DNA of 64,000 bases from Agaricus subrufescens (lineage: Eukaryota > Basidiomycota > Agaricomycetes > Agaricales > Agaricaceae): positions 682,001 through 746,000 of the forward strand of contig CM057068.1 of the NCBI GenBank assembly GCA_029945375.1. Direction: 5' to 3'. Both the position numbers and the translations under genes were made by a program. A model generated the notes under the pieces. That model was given only the letters and a program-made list of their open reading frames with translations. It ran no database searches and was not told the origin of the DNA. The stretch's first letter is position 1; the number at the start of each line of letters is the position of its first letter. Shown here piece by piece: positions 11,718-24,353 of this stretch.

Positions 11718-13295
11718 TCATGCCCCCAAAGTGGGCGACATGATCTTTATTCGGAATGGCACCACACGCCCAGTTTTGAGCTTCTCGATCCTTCGCACTC
11801 CAAATTTATCAAGGTCCCTAAAATCCATTTGACCGTCGATACTTTGAATGTGGCAGAATTTCCCGCGGTCGAGCGTAGGGTAACGCAGAAGAGGGTAAGT
11901 GGGATAAATTATCAAACATTCTAACCGTGGCAGTTTCAGTGCAGTATCCAGCCATGCTCCCTGAATCTCATTATCAGTACGCGTTTAATATCACCGTGAG
12001 GTAACGTACCAACAATTTGTCTGCGCGTTTGACATATCCAGGGTTTATAGTTACTGAACAATAAAGGTACACGAGTTGTTGGCATTGCTCAATCTGAGCG
12101 AGATATTCCAGCGGCATGTCTTGGGTCCAGAGTGTTTCAACGAGCCATCCCAAGTACAGCTCCCGGAGCGTGGAACTGTGGCGGGGCAGCACAGATGTGA
12201 AGAAATAATCAACACCTTCAGGTGTGTCAGCTCCTGGGTACCGAGAACGAAATTGGAGGTGATTAAGGCCAGAATATGATGAGAGATATTTGAGGACTCC
12301 ATCTGGATGAGTGGTATCGATGGTGAGTTCATCAAGATGTACCGAATTCTCAAGTAGAAGGCGACAGATTTGATTGTTTTGTTCAGGTGAATCCGGATGC
12401 CGATTGAAAATCAACCGGAGTACCTTCAAACATTTGAAATGGCGCAAGTGGGCACGAAAGTCATCGGCAGAGATACAAAGCCCGGTTAAATCGAGTAGCC
12501 TGAGCTTCAGACATGCTGTAGGTGGCAGGTCGGCAAAAAAGAGTGCGAACACAGGAACCTGGGAAGGGTAATAGGGTCGTGGGATGTTGAACGTAAACTG
12601 TTCTAGGGTCGGACATCGTGGCAGGAGATCAGCAATCTCCCTGATGAAATCTGGAGAGACTTCTTGTCCGATGTCCCACTTTATTGTGACAGAAGATAAA
12701 TTGGAAAATGATTTGAGAGTGAAACCCGGAAAGGGTGTCACGATGACAACCCGCAGTATCAACTCCCTGAGATTCTGGAGAGATCCAAAGGAATTGAATA
12801 CATCAAGTACCAAGGGTGAGATTGGATGATTGTTAGGCCAATGGGACCATCTGATGTGATCAATGAAAGCAATCAGACATAACCGAGATTATACGTACTG
12901 GAGGGATTCTAGATGTATCAGAGTTGGAACCAAATCGTCAAGCAGTCTAAGCCAGGGAAGGTGTTGCTCAGGGGGATCGCCGGCCCCATATGTGTTGATC
13001 ACTAACGTCTTCGTGCAACGACTGAAGACTAGCTCTTTTCCGACATCGAGATACTCAGAAAGTGATGTGTATCTTCTGTGTGTCGGCATCGGCGCTCTTT
13101 GAAAGCGGACTGTCTTGAACAACGCGGGTGAGATAAGACGTTCGACTTTCTTATTCAGAACCCGCAGATGCCACCGATCTCTCGCAACCTGCCCCTCTCA
13201 TCAGCTCTACAGCCATATCAAAGCAGAGCGCTCACCATCAGTTCAAGTATCTGCAAAATCAATTCATCCGGCAGATCCAGGAAGTCAGTCCCCAT
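11718..13295 (-). CDS. F-box protein, family A copy A4
   Basis: Exons 13295-13236, 13188-12899, 12850-12010 and 11960-11718 give 477 aa. Intron 2 (12851-12898, 48 nt) has an in-frame TAA directly after GTACGTA, so this copy makes a full protein only when that intron is spliced. Exon 3 and the C-terminal exon are almost the same as A3. The variable stretch after FKTVRF reads QRAPMPTHRRYTSLSEY. It is divergent from B3 with 230 bp between start codons. Confidence 0.8.
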
Positions 13296-13525
13296 GGCTT
13301 TCTGAAGGGCAGCTTTCCGTAATTTCAGGGAAGAGGCACGATGTGATAACGATGTCCATCTCGGTTAAAACATTCATGTGTCAAAAAAATTCTCACAAAT
13401 CACCTCATGCTGTCTCGTTAGGCAATCTGGGTGATGAGTGGCGTTATGTTCGACCGACATATAAATTCCATCATGTCTGCCCTTTTTCTACAGCTCAGCT
13501 ATCCTTTTATCCCCCTCCAGTGACC
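13296..13525. promoter_or_regulatory. Shared promoter region of A4 and B3
   Basis: The 230 bp spacer has the conserved ATTCTCACAAATCACCTC block and ATATAA at about 13459, 67 bp before the B3 start. Confidence 0.5.
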
Positions 13526-14828
13526 ATGACTCGTCTTCCTGTCGAGTTGATAGACGAAATCCTCGCTTTGGCTGTTGACCTAGGCACAATCAAGGCCAGT
13601 GAGGTATCCCGCATTTGCACTCGCTGGAGATGCTTCCAAAGTCTCCTCTTCAAGAGCATCTCACTTGACCCCTTCGAAAAGGATATTCTCGACCTGACCT
13701 TGCCTGCACACAGGCACTTGGCCTCTTACATCGAGGAGCTCCAGGTCATTCCTCACTCGGCCTCCTGTAGCTCCCTCCATAACTCTAACAAAGACCTGCC
13801 TTCATTCTTCTGGAATTTCCTTGGTTGCCTCACGAGTCCTCGTGGAATCTTATTCCACGATGTACGTGTCAAGTGGACAAGTCTACCAACAAGCAGTCGC
13901 AACTCACTCCTTGCTGCCTTGCAATGCAACTCGTTCCGCTCCCTGGCAGTCTCTCTCACCGACTTACCTCTTCCGTCCTGGATCCTCCCCAGTGCATCAA
14001 TCCTCACCCTCAAGCTTCCTTGGTACACGCTGCCCTCATTATTCGAAGGGCCAATTCCAGAACCGTGCTCCCTTACGTATCTGAAATTGGTCAATAATAC
14101 TGCCATCCGACGGATGGCCGAGTTCTGTATCCAGCAGCCTGGTTCGGCCAAGGTTCTACTCAACCAGCTGGACCACCTTTCATTGGAGGACTGCGACACA
14201 TATTTAGAGCCCACAATCGCTCCGTTTCTCGAGGACTTGATTGTCTTCTTGGGTACCCAGCTGAAGACGCTGGATCTTGGTGTCAGAGTTGACAGTAAGT
14301 CGTGTTCTATATTTATGTACTCCGGTAATAGAATGATCTTATCTTCCGCTAGATGCTCACGAACCTGCCTCTTTTCCTGTCTCGGCAATAGCATTTCGCC
14401 ATCTTGACTCACTGCAACAATTAAATATTCGACTCACAGGGTTTTCTGCCCGAGATAACGCCCTACAATTCGCCATCAATTATATGCCTTCCGTCCTCGA
14501 ATGGTTGCCAGCTCCTTCATCTATAACATCGCTTTCTTTGAGAGTCGCAGTACACAGGCTAGCTAGCAGAGTAGATACCATTTATTCGGACGGCTATCCA
14601 CAATTGCTTGGGGACATTTCAGAACAGTTGGCTTCCGATAAATGGCGTTCCCTCGCTTCAGTATTCATCCTAGTGGATGTGAAGGATGGGTTAAGACCGC
14701 CGGGCCAAACGGATGAAACCATAGATATAGGTATAGAAACACTTCAATTCGAGACACTTCTGCGTATAAACCATCCTCGGATTGCTGCAGGTGTCCCGTG
14801 TGTACGATCCTGTCGATCGTATACATAG
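13526..14828 (+). CDS. F-box protein, family B copy B3
   Basis: Exons 13526-14294 and 14392-14828 give 401 aa in frame. The F-box (TRLPVELIDEILALAVDLG, SRICTRWRCFQ) and most of exon 1 are essentially identical to B2. From the PSWILPSASI region onward the two differ at scattered positions, and the last exon has its own C-terminus (GVPCVRSCRSYT), reading through the point where B2 stops. This mosaic suggests gene conversion over exon 1 or a recent duplication with faster change in exon 2. Function is as for B2. Confidence 0.8.
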
Positions 14829-16136
14829 TTTACCTTGCTTTTTGATCGTCGACTACTCACAAAACGAAAGTCATAAATCCGAACCACTAGAGCATAGGAT
14901 AGAAGTTTAAAATTTCTGTTATTTCATCTCCACTCTATTCAAATACATGACACGCACAAAATAAAATCAATACAGGCATTGAACTGGCTCTAACCCAGTA
15001 AATTCCTCTAGGCATACAGCTCAGGATGAAACAACGTAAGCTTCTCAATCTTTCCTCGCCCCATAAGTGAGGGGTATCATCATGTAATGGTACACTGTTG
15101 ATCATTGACGACTCCTAAGCCGAGTGAGGCATCCTGCAGGAATATCGAGAGGTATCCTAAATTCATCAATCTCAACCACCTCTATTTATATAGTGTGACA
15201 CGGGCTCGCCGCATTACAGATAGGAGGTGGAGGTATAGGACTGTGGACGAGTAATAGCATGGCCGACCCTTGCAAGCTCGCGTAGGAATGTATCAAACCG
15301 CTCGACTTCGGACTGCCAACTCACTTAAGATCAAAGTTAGCACCCTTGTTTGCAAAGTATAACGGTGGCGTACTCGTAGCTCAAGCCTCGTCAGGAACGT
15401 TGGCAAGTTTTGCATATTAGGCCAACAACAGTGGAACCCTGTCCAAGACCCAATCGGGGTATGTTGAGCGGAAAAAGCTTAACGAGCATGTCGTGGCGTG
15501 CGATGATCATCTGGGCAATTTTTTATAGATTGCAATCCTCAGGCTAACGAAGACATGAGAGACAGATCATTCAAAGTGTATGCCATGCAGTACCGTGCAC
15601 GATAGCTGTGTCATCATTTCCAATGCAAGTCGTAGGTTCACTCCTTTGACAGACTCGTGCGTCGACTAGCCATCACCGCACAGGATGCCCTATTCGTGAT
15701 TGTCAGTAATGAAATAATTTTGAGGACGACAGACGTACTTCCGGGTCCCAAGTTCCTGATTCGCTTTTGTGACAACTGAAAGGTGAGCCGCATACGACAT
15801 GGGAGTCGGTGCTTCTTCCACTGTATTGGGGTTGAGCCAGTATCGAGAGTGTTCTCTACCAGTGCCTTCAAAGCTGTGGCTGGCCGGTGAATGTTTCTCT
15901 TGTGTTCAACACTATCTCGTTGGGGCAGTGAGCACACCCGTGCCAAAGTCCTGCTCTTGAGCTTGAGTGTTAGACCGTAAGGCGTAGACCCTAACCCCAG
16001 TCTAGGTGTCGCCTTAGTGTTCTGTAAATAATTGATTTCTTTATCTTGATGATGTATATTAGGTGCAATCGTGAGAAATCGAATGCAGGACGCGCGTCGC
16101 GTTCGTCAAAGACCCTACCCCATCTCCCGATCCACC
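14829..16136. other. Gene-poor stretch between left F-box cluster and RPN1
   Basis: The first ~330 bp repeat the 3' flank of B2. The remainder shows no supported gene. A minus-strand reading at 15638-15946 contains DTGSTPIQWKKHRLP followed about 30 residues later by STSVVLK, which faintly recalls the start of a Ty3/gypsy reverse transcriptase; at best it is a relic. The right end holds the RPN1 promoter. Confidence 0.4.
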
Positions 16137-19100
16137 ATGACAAAAGCCCAGGAATTTTCTATCAAGGTTCATTCGGACGATCCAAAGAAGAAGGAAAAAC
16201 CTGGCGATGAGCCCGATAAACAAGAGGGGTCCTCCAAGCTCCTTGATTCGACTAATGCGAAGGAAGGGGAAGGGGAAGACTTGGTGAGTTGCTTTTGAAT
16301 CCCCATTCCACTTACGAGCGTGCTCACGGGCATGTGTGTAGTCCGAAGAGGACATGCAATTGAAGGGGGAGCTTGAATTGCTCGTTGAGAGGTTAAAGGT
16401 AATTGACGAATCTCACATCGTCTTTAATACTCACTCTTCAGTAGGAACCGAACACTGGATTGTACAAGGCGGCGTTGGAGACACTCAGAACCCTCATCAG
16501 AACCTCTACGTCCTCAATGACTTCTGTACCCAAGCCACTCAAGTTCCTGCGTCCCCATTACCCCGACTTACAATCGCTATACGAAACATGGTCACCTTCC
16601 GAAGACAAGGTATTGAGTCTACGGTTCTTTCCCAAAGCGCTGAATCTTACTCGCTGGCTAGAGCCTTTTTGCCGATATCCTGTCTGTTCTCGCGATGACA
16701 TATTCTGATACACAACCTCGAGGCACACTTCGCTATCGTCTTCTTGCTGCTGCCCTCCGTCCGCCGTTCTCGCCCCTTGCGGATCCGGGCTCATGGGGCC
16801 ATGAGTATGTCCGTCACTTGGCGGCCGAACTTGGTGAAGAATACAGGTTGCGCGAGGAGCAAGCCGCTGGCATCAATGGAACTACTGAGCATCCTCCCCT
16901 TCCTGGTACCACCGATGACCTTCGTGCCCTTGCCAAAGATTGCGCTGTCTTCCTGTTGAATCACAATGCCGAACCAGATGCCGTGGATCTCTTAGAAGAG
17001 CTTGAAATAGTAGACGAGATTGTTGGACTCGTGGATGAAAACACTTTTAGTCGGGTGTGCCAATACATGATTCGGTTCGTCCTCGCAGCATATGTCTGTA
17101 TCTTCCATTCATACTCTTCTGACTTGACGATAGATGCGTCAATCTCCTCCCTCCCCCGGACGATATCAACTTTGTGACCACAGCCCATGCAATCTATGTG
17201 CAGTATCGTAGATTTCCCGAAGCCCTTGCCCTTTCTATTCGACTTTCCAACCCAGATATGATCCGTGAAGATTTCAACGCCCCTGGAAATCCGTAAAGCT
17301 TCTTTGATTATTCGTCTTGATTGTCGAGCTAACACTACTTAACTAGTTTGATGAAGCGTCAACTCGCATTCTTAATCGCTCGTGCCCAAATACCGTTAGA
17401 ATGGCTGCATCCCATAGAAGATTCCGACACAGAAGACATGGTCGAGGAATTCCCAGAAGATTTGATCGAGTGTCTAAGCAACGCCCACCTGAGCATGCAT
17501 TTCCGAGATTATGGAAAAGAACTGGGTGTGCTAGAACCCAAGTCCCTCGAGGATGTCTACAAGTCGCATTTGGAGAATACAAGTACTTACTATCCGTTAC
17601 ACAATTTATCTTCATGCTAATACGTATCTCAGGGCCAGGTGTAACCGCGAATATCGATTCTGCAAGAGCTAACTTGGCTGGAACTTTTGTGAATGCTTTT
17701 GTAAACGCTGGCTTCGGCAACGACAAACTACTGGTGGAGGCCGACGAGGGTAACAGTTGGATATACAAAAACAAAGACCATGGTAATATCTGCCTTTTGC
17801 TTCATTGACGCTCTCTATTAACAAGCTCTAGGTATGTTGAGTGCCACCGCATCCCTGGGATTAAGTTTACTGTGGGATACCGACATTGGTCTATCACATG
17901 TCGACAAGTATACCTACTCCTCGGAAGAAAATATCAAGGTGGATATATCCCATTCACCTAGTTTTTCCACATGAATTCACCTTCCTAGGCTGGAGCCCTC
18001 CTCGCCACTGGCATCCTTAATACAGGTGTACGAACAGAAGCGGACGCGGCGCTGGCACTCCTCGGGGAATACACAGAAAACAAGTCTATTCCTCTAAAGA
18101 GTGCAGCGTTCATGGGCCTTGGACTAGCCTATTGCGGTTCTCATCGTGAAGATATCATTCCCTATATCCTCCCACATGTATCAGATGAAGCTGTCACCAT
18201 TGAAGTCTCATCATTAGCTGCACTATCGCTTGGATTCATATTTGTTGGAAGTAAGAACGGAGATGTGTCGACGACGATGTTACAAACCCTCTTGGAGAAG
18301 TTCGAAGAAGGTGATCAAGGGCTAGATGAGAAATGGGCGAAATTTTTTGCCCTCGGCTTAGCTTTACTTTATCTCGGTGGGTCCCTGTTTCGTTCTTCTT
18401 GCCACTGCCTTCTAATAGTTTGATGTAGGTGCACAGGAAGAATCAGATGCAACAATCGAATTCCTTAAGGCGATCGATCATCCCATTTCCAAGACTGCCC
18501 AAGTATTAGTTGAGGCATGCGCATATGCAGGAACGGGCAACGTGTTAAAAATCCAGACTATGCTGCATCATTGTGACGACCATATTGGCACATATATGGA
18601 TGGCGGGAAGGATGATAAGGAAGAGAGGCCTGATGATGCCTTCCAGGCGTTTGCTGTTCTCGCTATATCACTTATTGCCATGGGCGAAGAGATCGGCGCC
18701 GAAATGGCGTTGAGACAATTCAATCATCTCGTGAGTTAAAGCTTACTGTTGTTTCTTTTATCATCTCTAAGTCTCAAACTCTAGATGCATTACGGTGAAC
18801 CTGTCATTCGCAAAGCTATTCCTCTGGCCATTGGGCTCGTTAGCGCTTCAAATCCTCAACTTCCTCTTCTGGACACCCTATCAAAGTACAGTCATGACAA
18901 CGACCTTAGTGTCGCCGTTAATGCCATTTTTGCTATGGGCATGGTTGGCGCTGGATCAAACAATGCTCGTCTGGCGCAAATGCTCCGACAACTAGCTGGA
19001 TATTACCAGAAGGAGCCTGACTGCTTGTTCATGGTTCGTGTTGCCCAAGGGATGGTACACATGGGGAAGGGAACGATTGGTATCAACCCCTTCTTCTGTG

Positions 19101-19548
19101 ATCGAGAAATCATGAGTAAAGCTGCTGTGGCTGGCTTGATGGGTATCTTGACCGCTTTCTTGGATGCCAAATCATGTAAGTCATTTGGCGTGGATATCTG
19201 TTTAAAACTCACAACTAATACATGTGTTTTCTCATAGTGATTTTCGATAAATACCACTGGATGTTCTTCTTCCTCGTTCCTGCGATGTACCCTCGGTTCT
19301 TCATCACTCTCGACGAAGATCTACGAAGTTTCCCAGTAACAGTTCGTGTTGGACAAGCTGTGGACGTTGTCGGACAAGCGGGTAAACCGAGAACGATATC
19401 GGGATTCCAGACGCATCAGACACCGGTACGGCTCGGGACGACGGAGAGAGCTGAATTGGGTACAGAGGAGTATATCTCATTTGCGCATGTGATGGAGGGC
19501 TTTGTGATCTTACAAAAGAACCCGGGTTGGGAGAAGGAAGATAAATAG
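16137..19548 (+). CDS. RPN1: 26S proteasome regulatory subunit RPN1 (PSMD2 homologue)
   Basis: Twelve exons (first 16137-16283, last 19238-19548) splice to about 941 aa, in the range of known RPN1 proteins (900-1,000). RPN1 is the base subunit of the 19S regulator that docks ubiquitin and UBL shuttle factors and the Ubp6 deubiquitinase. Signatures in order: acidic/Lys-rich leader ([15 protein letters not shown]); [60 protein letters not shown]; then the PC-repeat toroid ([70 protein letters not shown]); C-terminal [21 protein letters not shown]. The start in CACCATGACA gives MTKAQEF. No break was seen. It lies alone between the two F-box clusters. Confidence 0.95.
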
Positions 19549-20683
19549 GATGGATAAAAATGTTCGATAGTCTGTAGAATTGTCAAATAATATTTTTTTA
19601 ACTTTTTTTTTCAACGCTTTAACGACTGAGGGTTCGACGTTTTGAATGTCGATGACGTAGGAGTTTTGCAGATGGAGGCCGACTAAAGGGCTTCCTCGGC
19701 TGGACATGTACCTATGGATGAGCTACAAATAAAGGAAATAAAAATAAGATAAGAGGTAGCGACCAACCCCTTGCCTGAAGATATATTTGGCTCGCCATCA
19801 CCAAAAGCGAAGTCGTGACGAGTAGACTCATACGCGCCGAGAATAGATGCATCGATCATTTCCTCGTTGGTCAAAAGATCCAACAGTTCAGATGTCGAGT
19901 AACCATCTAGAAGCTGTGTTGTAATTCGGTGACCTATGAACAATACTAATACATCGGTGTTCAATTTCTGAATAAAACGGGTATACAATAATCAATTTCA
20001 TCATACTGTAGTCCATCCACCGTCACTCAATCAACCCGTCCTTCATCAAACTCAGGTCAAAAACGGAGTTGAATGATAAATGAACAGTAGTAGTTTATAC
20101 AAAACAATTAAACAAGTAGCAAAAAAACACATCTACTTTCCACGGATGGAAGGCAAAAAAGAAAAACACTTTGACTGATATCGAAAACGGCTTGAGAGCA
20201 TTACAATTATCACCCAATCCCGGACAACTCTAGTTTTCGAAAGCAGGAAAGCGAACAGAGTAGAACAAAAGCGGAACAGTTCGAATCACCAGCAGTAGCA
20301 AACGATGGTATTCGGCCGGACCAAGTTGAAGAAAACAACGGGCAAGTGTATAGGAAGAGGATAAGCGGCGATGAGGAGAGGCTTTCGATTGCATAAAGCG
20401 ATATTAAAATATCAAATGACGATGAAAAAAAAAGAAAAACAGGTTGATGGGGCTACAGTGATTTGTTCTTGAATGGGTAGGATGCAGTGTTTGAAGTGGT
20501 ATTAACAATGAAAATGCAGATGAAGCGCCTAAGCGAAGAGTCCAAGATCCATTGGGGTGAGAGGTGAGGGGGCATCGCAGGGTAGGAAGGGATCGAGGAC
20601 ACCAGTCGGCAGGATTGCGGATGAGCGGATAGGACGATATCGGTGAGATAACATAGATAGCATAGTTTACTTGTCGGATAGTC
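19549..20683. other. Intergenic stretch between RPN1 and the cyclin gene (tail to tail)
   Basis: Both flanking genes end here, so terminators and 3' UTRs are expected. A minus-strand open stretch at about 19683-19965 (LDGYSTSELLDLLTNEEMID...) has splice-like borders, but I cannot connect it to a start or recognise it. The rest (20000-20680) is AT-rich with no gene seen. Confidence 0.4.
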
Positions 20684-22612
20684 TTATCTTGTTTCTGCAC
20701 CGTCGGTTGGTAGCTGGTCCCTTTCAATTCGAATCTCTGCTTTAAGGCGGGGTAATTCTTGCGCGAGGTTCACCTGGGTCTCCTCTTGCCATCGGTCAAG
20801 AGCCCACTCCCGCATGTATATACTTGACTATACGAGTTTTAGCAGGTGGAATATACATCCAACAAAACTACACTTGCCTTGTAATAGCGTTTCCCAGCGT
20901 ATTTTTTGTGGAACGACTCGTGCCGGACAGGTTTGAGTATGTAATTCAACATTAGGTTTGCTGTGGGGACCAATGCACTTTCCGAATAGCCCGAATAGTG
21001 GGCGAGATTAGGTGTCTGCCTCATATTTCAGTCCACTTGCTTAGAAGATAGGAGAAAGGTCAGAAACGCACCCATTGTTCGTATCCCAATGCGAGCCGAG
21101 CAAGCCAAATGGAAGCTGCAGCCATAAGGGAAGGGGGAGCTGCAATCATCCGCCATTCAAGGCAGCTGATCTCGAGTAGATATTTTGCCAACGTCCGCAC
21201 TTTCACATCGTAGCCATCTGCTTTGCTGACTCGTCGAAGGTAATGTACAGGATTGGGATAGCTAAGGTTCCATTCGAGGGTCTTGAGAACATAGCGTTCC
21301 GCTTGAAGAATCTCTGCCTCCGTATAGGTCGAATCGGCGCAAAGGAGAAAATGTGAGACCGAGGGTGAAATGACTTCCTCGAATTTGGCCGCGATGAACA
21401 AACAAGTTACGCCGACCAACTGAAGTTTCGCCAGCGAAACAACACGGGCGGAGAGAAAGCGATCGATGAGGTTAACGCACAAGAAGAGAGTCTCAGGGAG
21501 AAGGCGAAAGCGGACGTGAACCTGGATGAGCCAGTCCATAAGGATTCCGCGCATTTTCCAGGCAAGCTCTTTTTGGTTTTCCATATAATGGGGATTGGGC
21601 ATTGTTGTGAGCTGGCAAAGAGTCACTACTAGAATCACTTCGCTAGGCTGAGAACGTACCTCGACTAATCGCAAATACTTGAAGATGTCTACCACATACT
21701 CACTGACCATCAGAGGATCTTCAAAATCTTCGGCATCGAGATCGTCCCATGATGAGGTTTCTGGGTCAGCTTCAACCTCATCAGCATATGCCTCGAGCTC
21801 GGCGGCAATGCGAGCGGTCACTTTATCCTCCTCGGCGTGACCACGCTCTTCCTCGGCATGTGCAGGGTCCTCCGGAGCTTCTGATGATGTACGCCGTCTC
21901 TTGCTGTCACGGTGATCTTCAACGTCGTCCTCAGCGCGAGCTCGAACCTGTGAGCGAGGTTCACGAGTAGGCAGTCGTTTGATGGATTGGCGAGTGTCTT
22001 TCACTGGTATTGATCCTCGCTTGATTAGGCTGGGTATAACGGGAGGATCAACTGCCATGGCATGCTCATCTGGCACATGAACGGGTTTCTTCTGGACTGG
22101 TTGAAGAGAAGGTTCCTTTTCCTTTTTAACAGCCCGAGTAGCGATGGGCTTGGAAACTTGCTTAGTGCCAACGGTCCGTAAAGGCTGGCGAGAAACAGTG
22201 GGCTTTGCCTTCAAAACGACGCCATCGAAAGTCTCCTTCGTATTCTCTTTCTCCTTGCCTTTGGTAGCGACAGATTTTGGCTTGTTGTTCATAGTTACTT
22301 CTCCCAAAGCCTCGCGCTTGCGCTTTCCCGCTGCCGGGTCCGCTTTAACGTCACCTGCGGCAATGGCCTTTGCCCTTGATGCCGCTGTTGCTCGGGAGAC
22401 CCCGCCGAGCCCGGAAGCGGCAGGAGCTGCGCCAGAGGTTGCCAAATGCTTGCTCCTTGTTGCGATTCTTGAGGGGCGAGCATTTGCATTTTCGTTGTCC
22501 TTGAGAGCAGTTGAACGGGTTACCCGGACTGCACGACGTGTCTGCGACAATTGTGAGCGAAATCTCCGGCAAAAAAAGGGCGTGCTGGACACACGGGTAT
22601 GGCTGAAGACAT
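20684..22612 (-). CDS. G2/mitotic-specific (B-type) cyclin
   Basis: Five exons (22612-22595, 22541-21660, 21611-21072, 21015-20878, 20827-20684) give 573 aa. It is the regulatory subunit of Cdk1 for mitotic entry. Residues ~1-270 are a basic, disordered leader with a destruction-box-like REALGEVTMN. The cyclin box begins near MPNPHYMENQKELAWKMRGI and continues LMDWLIQVHVRFRLLPETLF and FIAAKFEEVISPSV. The C-terminal cyclin fold has NLAHYSGYSESALVPTANLM. The ATG at 22612 gives MSSAIP, then a 53-nt intron, then TRRAVRVTRSTA. The last intron has a GC donor (AAG|GCAAGT). The upstream region resembles sequence copied in each right-cluster unit. Confidence 0.9.
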
Positions 22613-23960
22613 GGCGACCAGTCCGCGCGGAAGGGAGGGGGGAAGGGACTGCTGGTGGTCGGAGATGGCAGAGTACAATCGCAGACTCTCAAACGAAGAC
22701 TTCTATCCAACAGCACGTGATCGCCAAATACGCACAAGCACAGTACGCGTTTGTCACATGAGCGCGCGCCGCCTCCCGCCATTCGGCCGACGTCTACTTT
22801 GCTTTTCAATCAGGCTGCCCACACTTCACAAAGGATCTATCGCTTGCAGTGGTAGCTCTGGCGATTTCGAGTCTCGGCCAGCCGATATGTGTTAGTTCAC
22901 CTGCGCCAGCTCTGTCAAAATCCTCATGCCGTTCTTTATCGAACTATTGTTCGCCGTCATACTCGCCTGCTACTTAGTGTGACCTCTGAGCAGGGTGCGA
23001 GCATCAGTTCAGCACCGGATGCACTCATGAAACATCTGGTCTTTATGCTCTTGTACTTTGATTTCTAATTCTCACGAGGGACTTAGAACATGACAACTTG
23101 AAAACTTTTCTATCGAATCGTGGCCCCTCGGATTTGGGACGGAAATTCGACTTTTCACCTAATGTGTAGATATTTTACCCAGGGAACGCCAAGATCGTTT
23201 GTCAAGTTGACCTTACCTCACCATCAGCGCTTCCTCCTCCCCAGGGTAGAGTTTCAGAATCAGATGTTGTTTGGTACAAAGTCTCGTCAGTCAAGATTCT
23301 CAACTTACATAGGGCAGAATTATGGAAGGCTCGCCCTCTCAGGCATTTCAGAGCCCTACTTCGAATAACCGTCGAGAGTTCACACGACAGTTGATAGACT
23401 TGACGCATTCACCGAAATCATTTACTGTCGTTCTATCATTCTACTTAAACGCAACCAAGACGCTGGTTTAGGCAATAACCTCATTCTGATGCCCCGTACT
23501 AATAATAACTTGTGCTACACGGAAATTTTTTGCCGCAAGTCTAAAGCATGAATTTCTTGCTTGGCTGTATAACCTTTTGGTGAGCGGAAGCTGCCTCGAA
23601 ACTATCCTAATTATTAAACTGATGCCAATTCTCGCCTATAGGAAACTCTTCCATTGTCGTATTTTTCAACTCGTTTGCTTTCTGTGCCTAAGTCTATGAA
23701 TAGTATCCTGACACTGAATTGCTGAAGGCGCCATTCTATCAGACCGAATAAAACCCGTGGTTGCTCATAAATGGTAATGAATTGGGTAGCCTTTGCTAAG
23801 CGACAGGCGCCCATCACATTCTCACTACATAGGTCCGACTACACCGCTATGCTTCATATGGAATATAACAAAGATAATCAGAAAGACTTGTTGATGATAA
23901 ATTCTTGTGAAATTGCCACGGTCTTTCTCTCATCCGTTGCCATTTCCCCCATCGTAGAGC

Positions 23961-24353
23961 ATGCAAAACAACGAGGCGTCGACATCCAACACCGCAAAAA
24001 TGGCCATAGAAATGGCAAACCGTCTACGCGATATCCCAGAAACATCCCGAGCGGCTTCAAACCTCGAGAACTCGCTCGGCTTCATTGACACCGTGAAGAA
24101 CGTATCAATCAAAGAGAATAAGCCTGAACTTTATGACGGTTTCATCCATCTGATGGAGGGATTTCATCTTAAGCGGTAAGCTTCACTAATCATTAATCAA
24201 CCACCCCAATGCTGAATGTACTTCGATAGTATTGATATGGCCGGAGTAGCTAGCAAGGCCGCCCTTCTATTCAAAGATTATCCTGCCCTGCACAAACAAT
24301 TTGACGAGGAATTTCTTCAGCCCAGCAGGGACCCGGAGAAGGACATACAGTAA
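23961..24353 (+). CDS. Stand-alone Sin3-type PAH domain mini-protein
   Basis: Exons 23961-24175 and 24230-24353 give 112 aa. An alternative last intron (24350-24411) adds only Val-Ala. Residues ~30-105 (SLGFIDTVKN...KPELYDGFIHLMEGFHLKR|IDMAGVASKAALLFKDYPAL|HKQFDEEFL) match the four-helix PAH pattern and align with PAH1 of SIN3 in this window ([12 protein letters not shown]...[32 protein letters not shown]). The intron lies just before Ile-Asp in both, in phase 2. No HDAC-interaction domain or other PAH is present. PAH domains bind helices of transcription factors, so it could compete with SIN3 for partners; that role is inference. The sequence is absent from units U2-U4. Confidence 0.7.

Noticed and set aside
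19683..19988. Small minus-strand gene after RPN1
   Set aside because: Splice-like borders exist, but no start exon or family could be identified.
22541..22592. Non-ATG start for the cyclin giving SSTPFFCRRFRSQLSQ
   Set aside because: A proper ATG at 22612 followed by a 53-nt GT-AG intron gives MSSAIP-TRRAVRVTRSTA, a better start.
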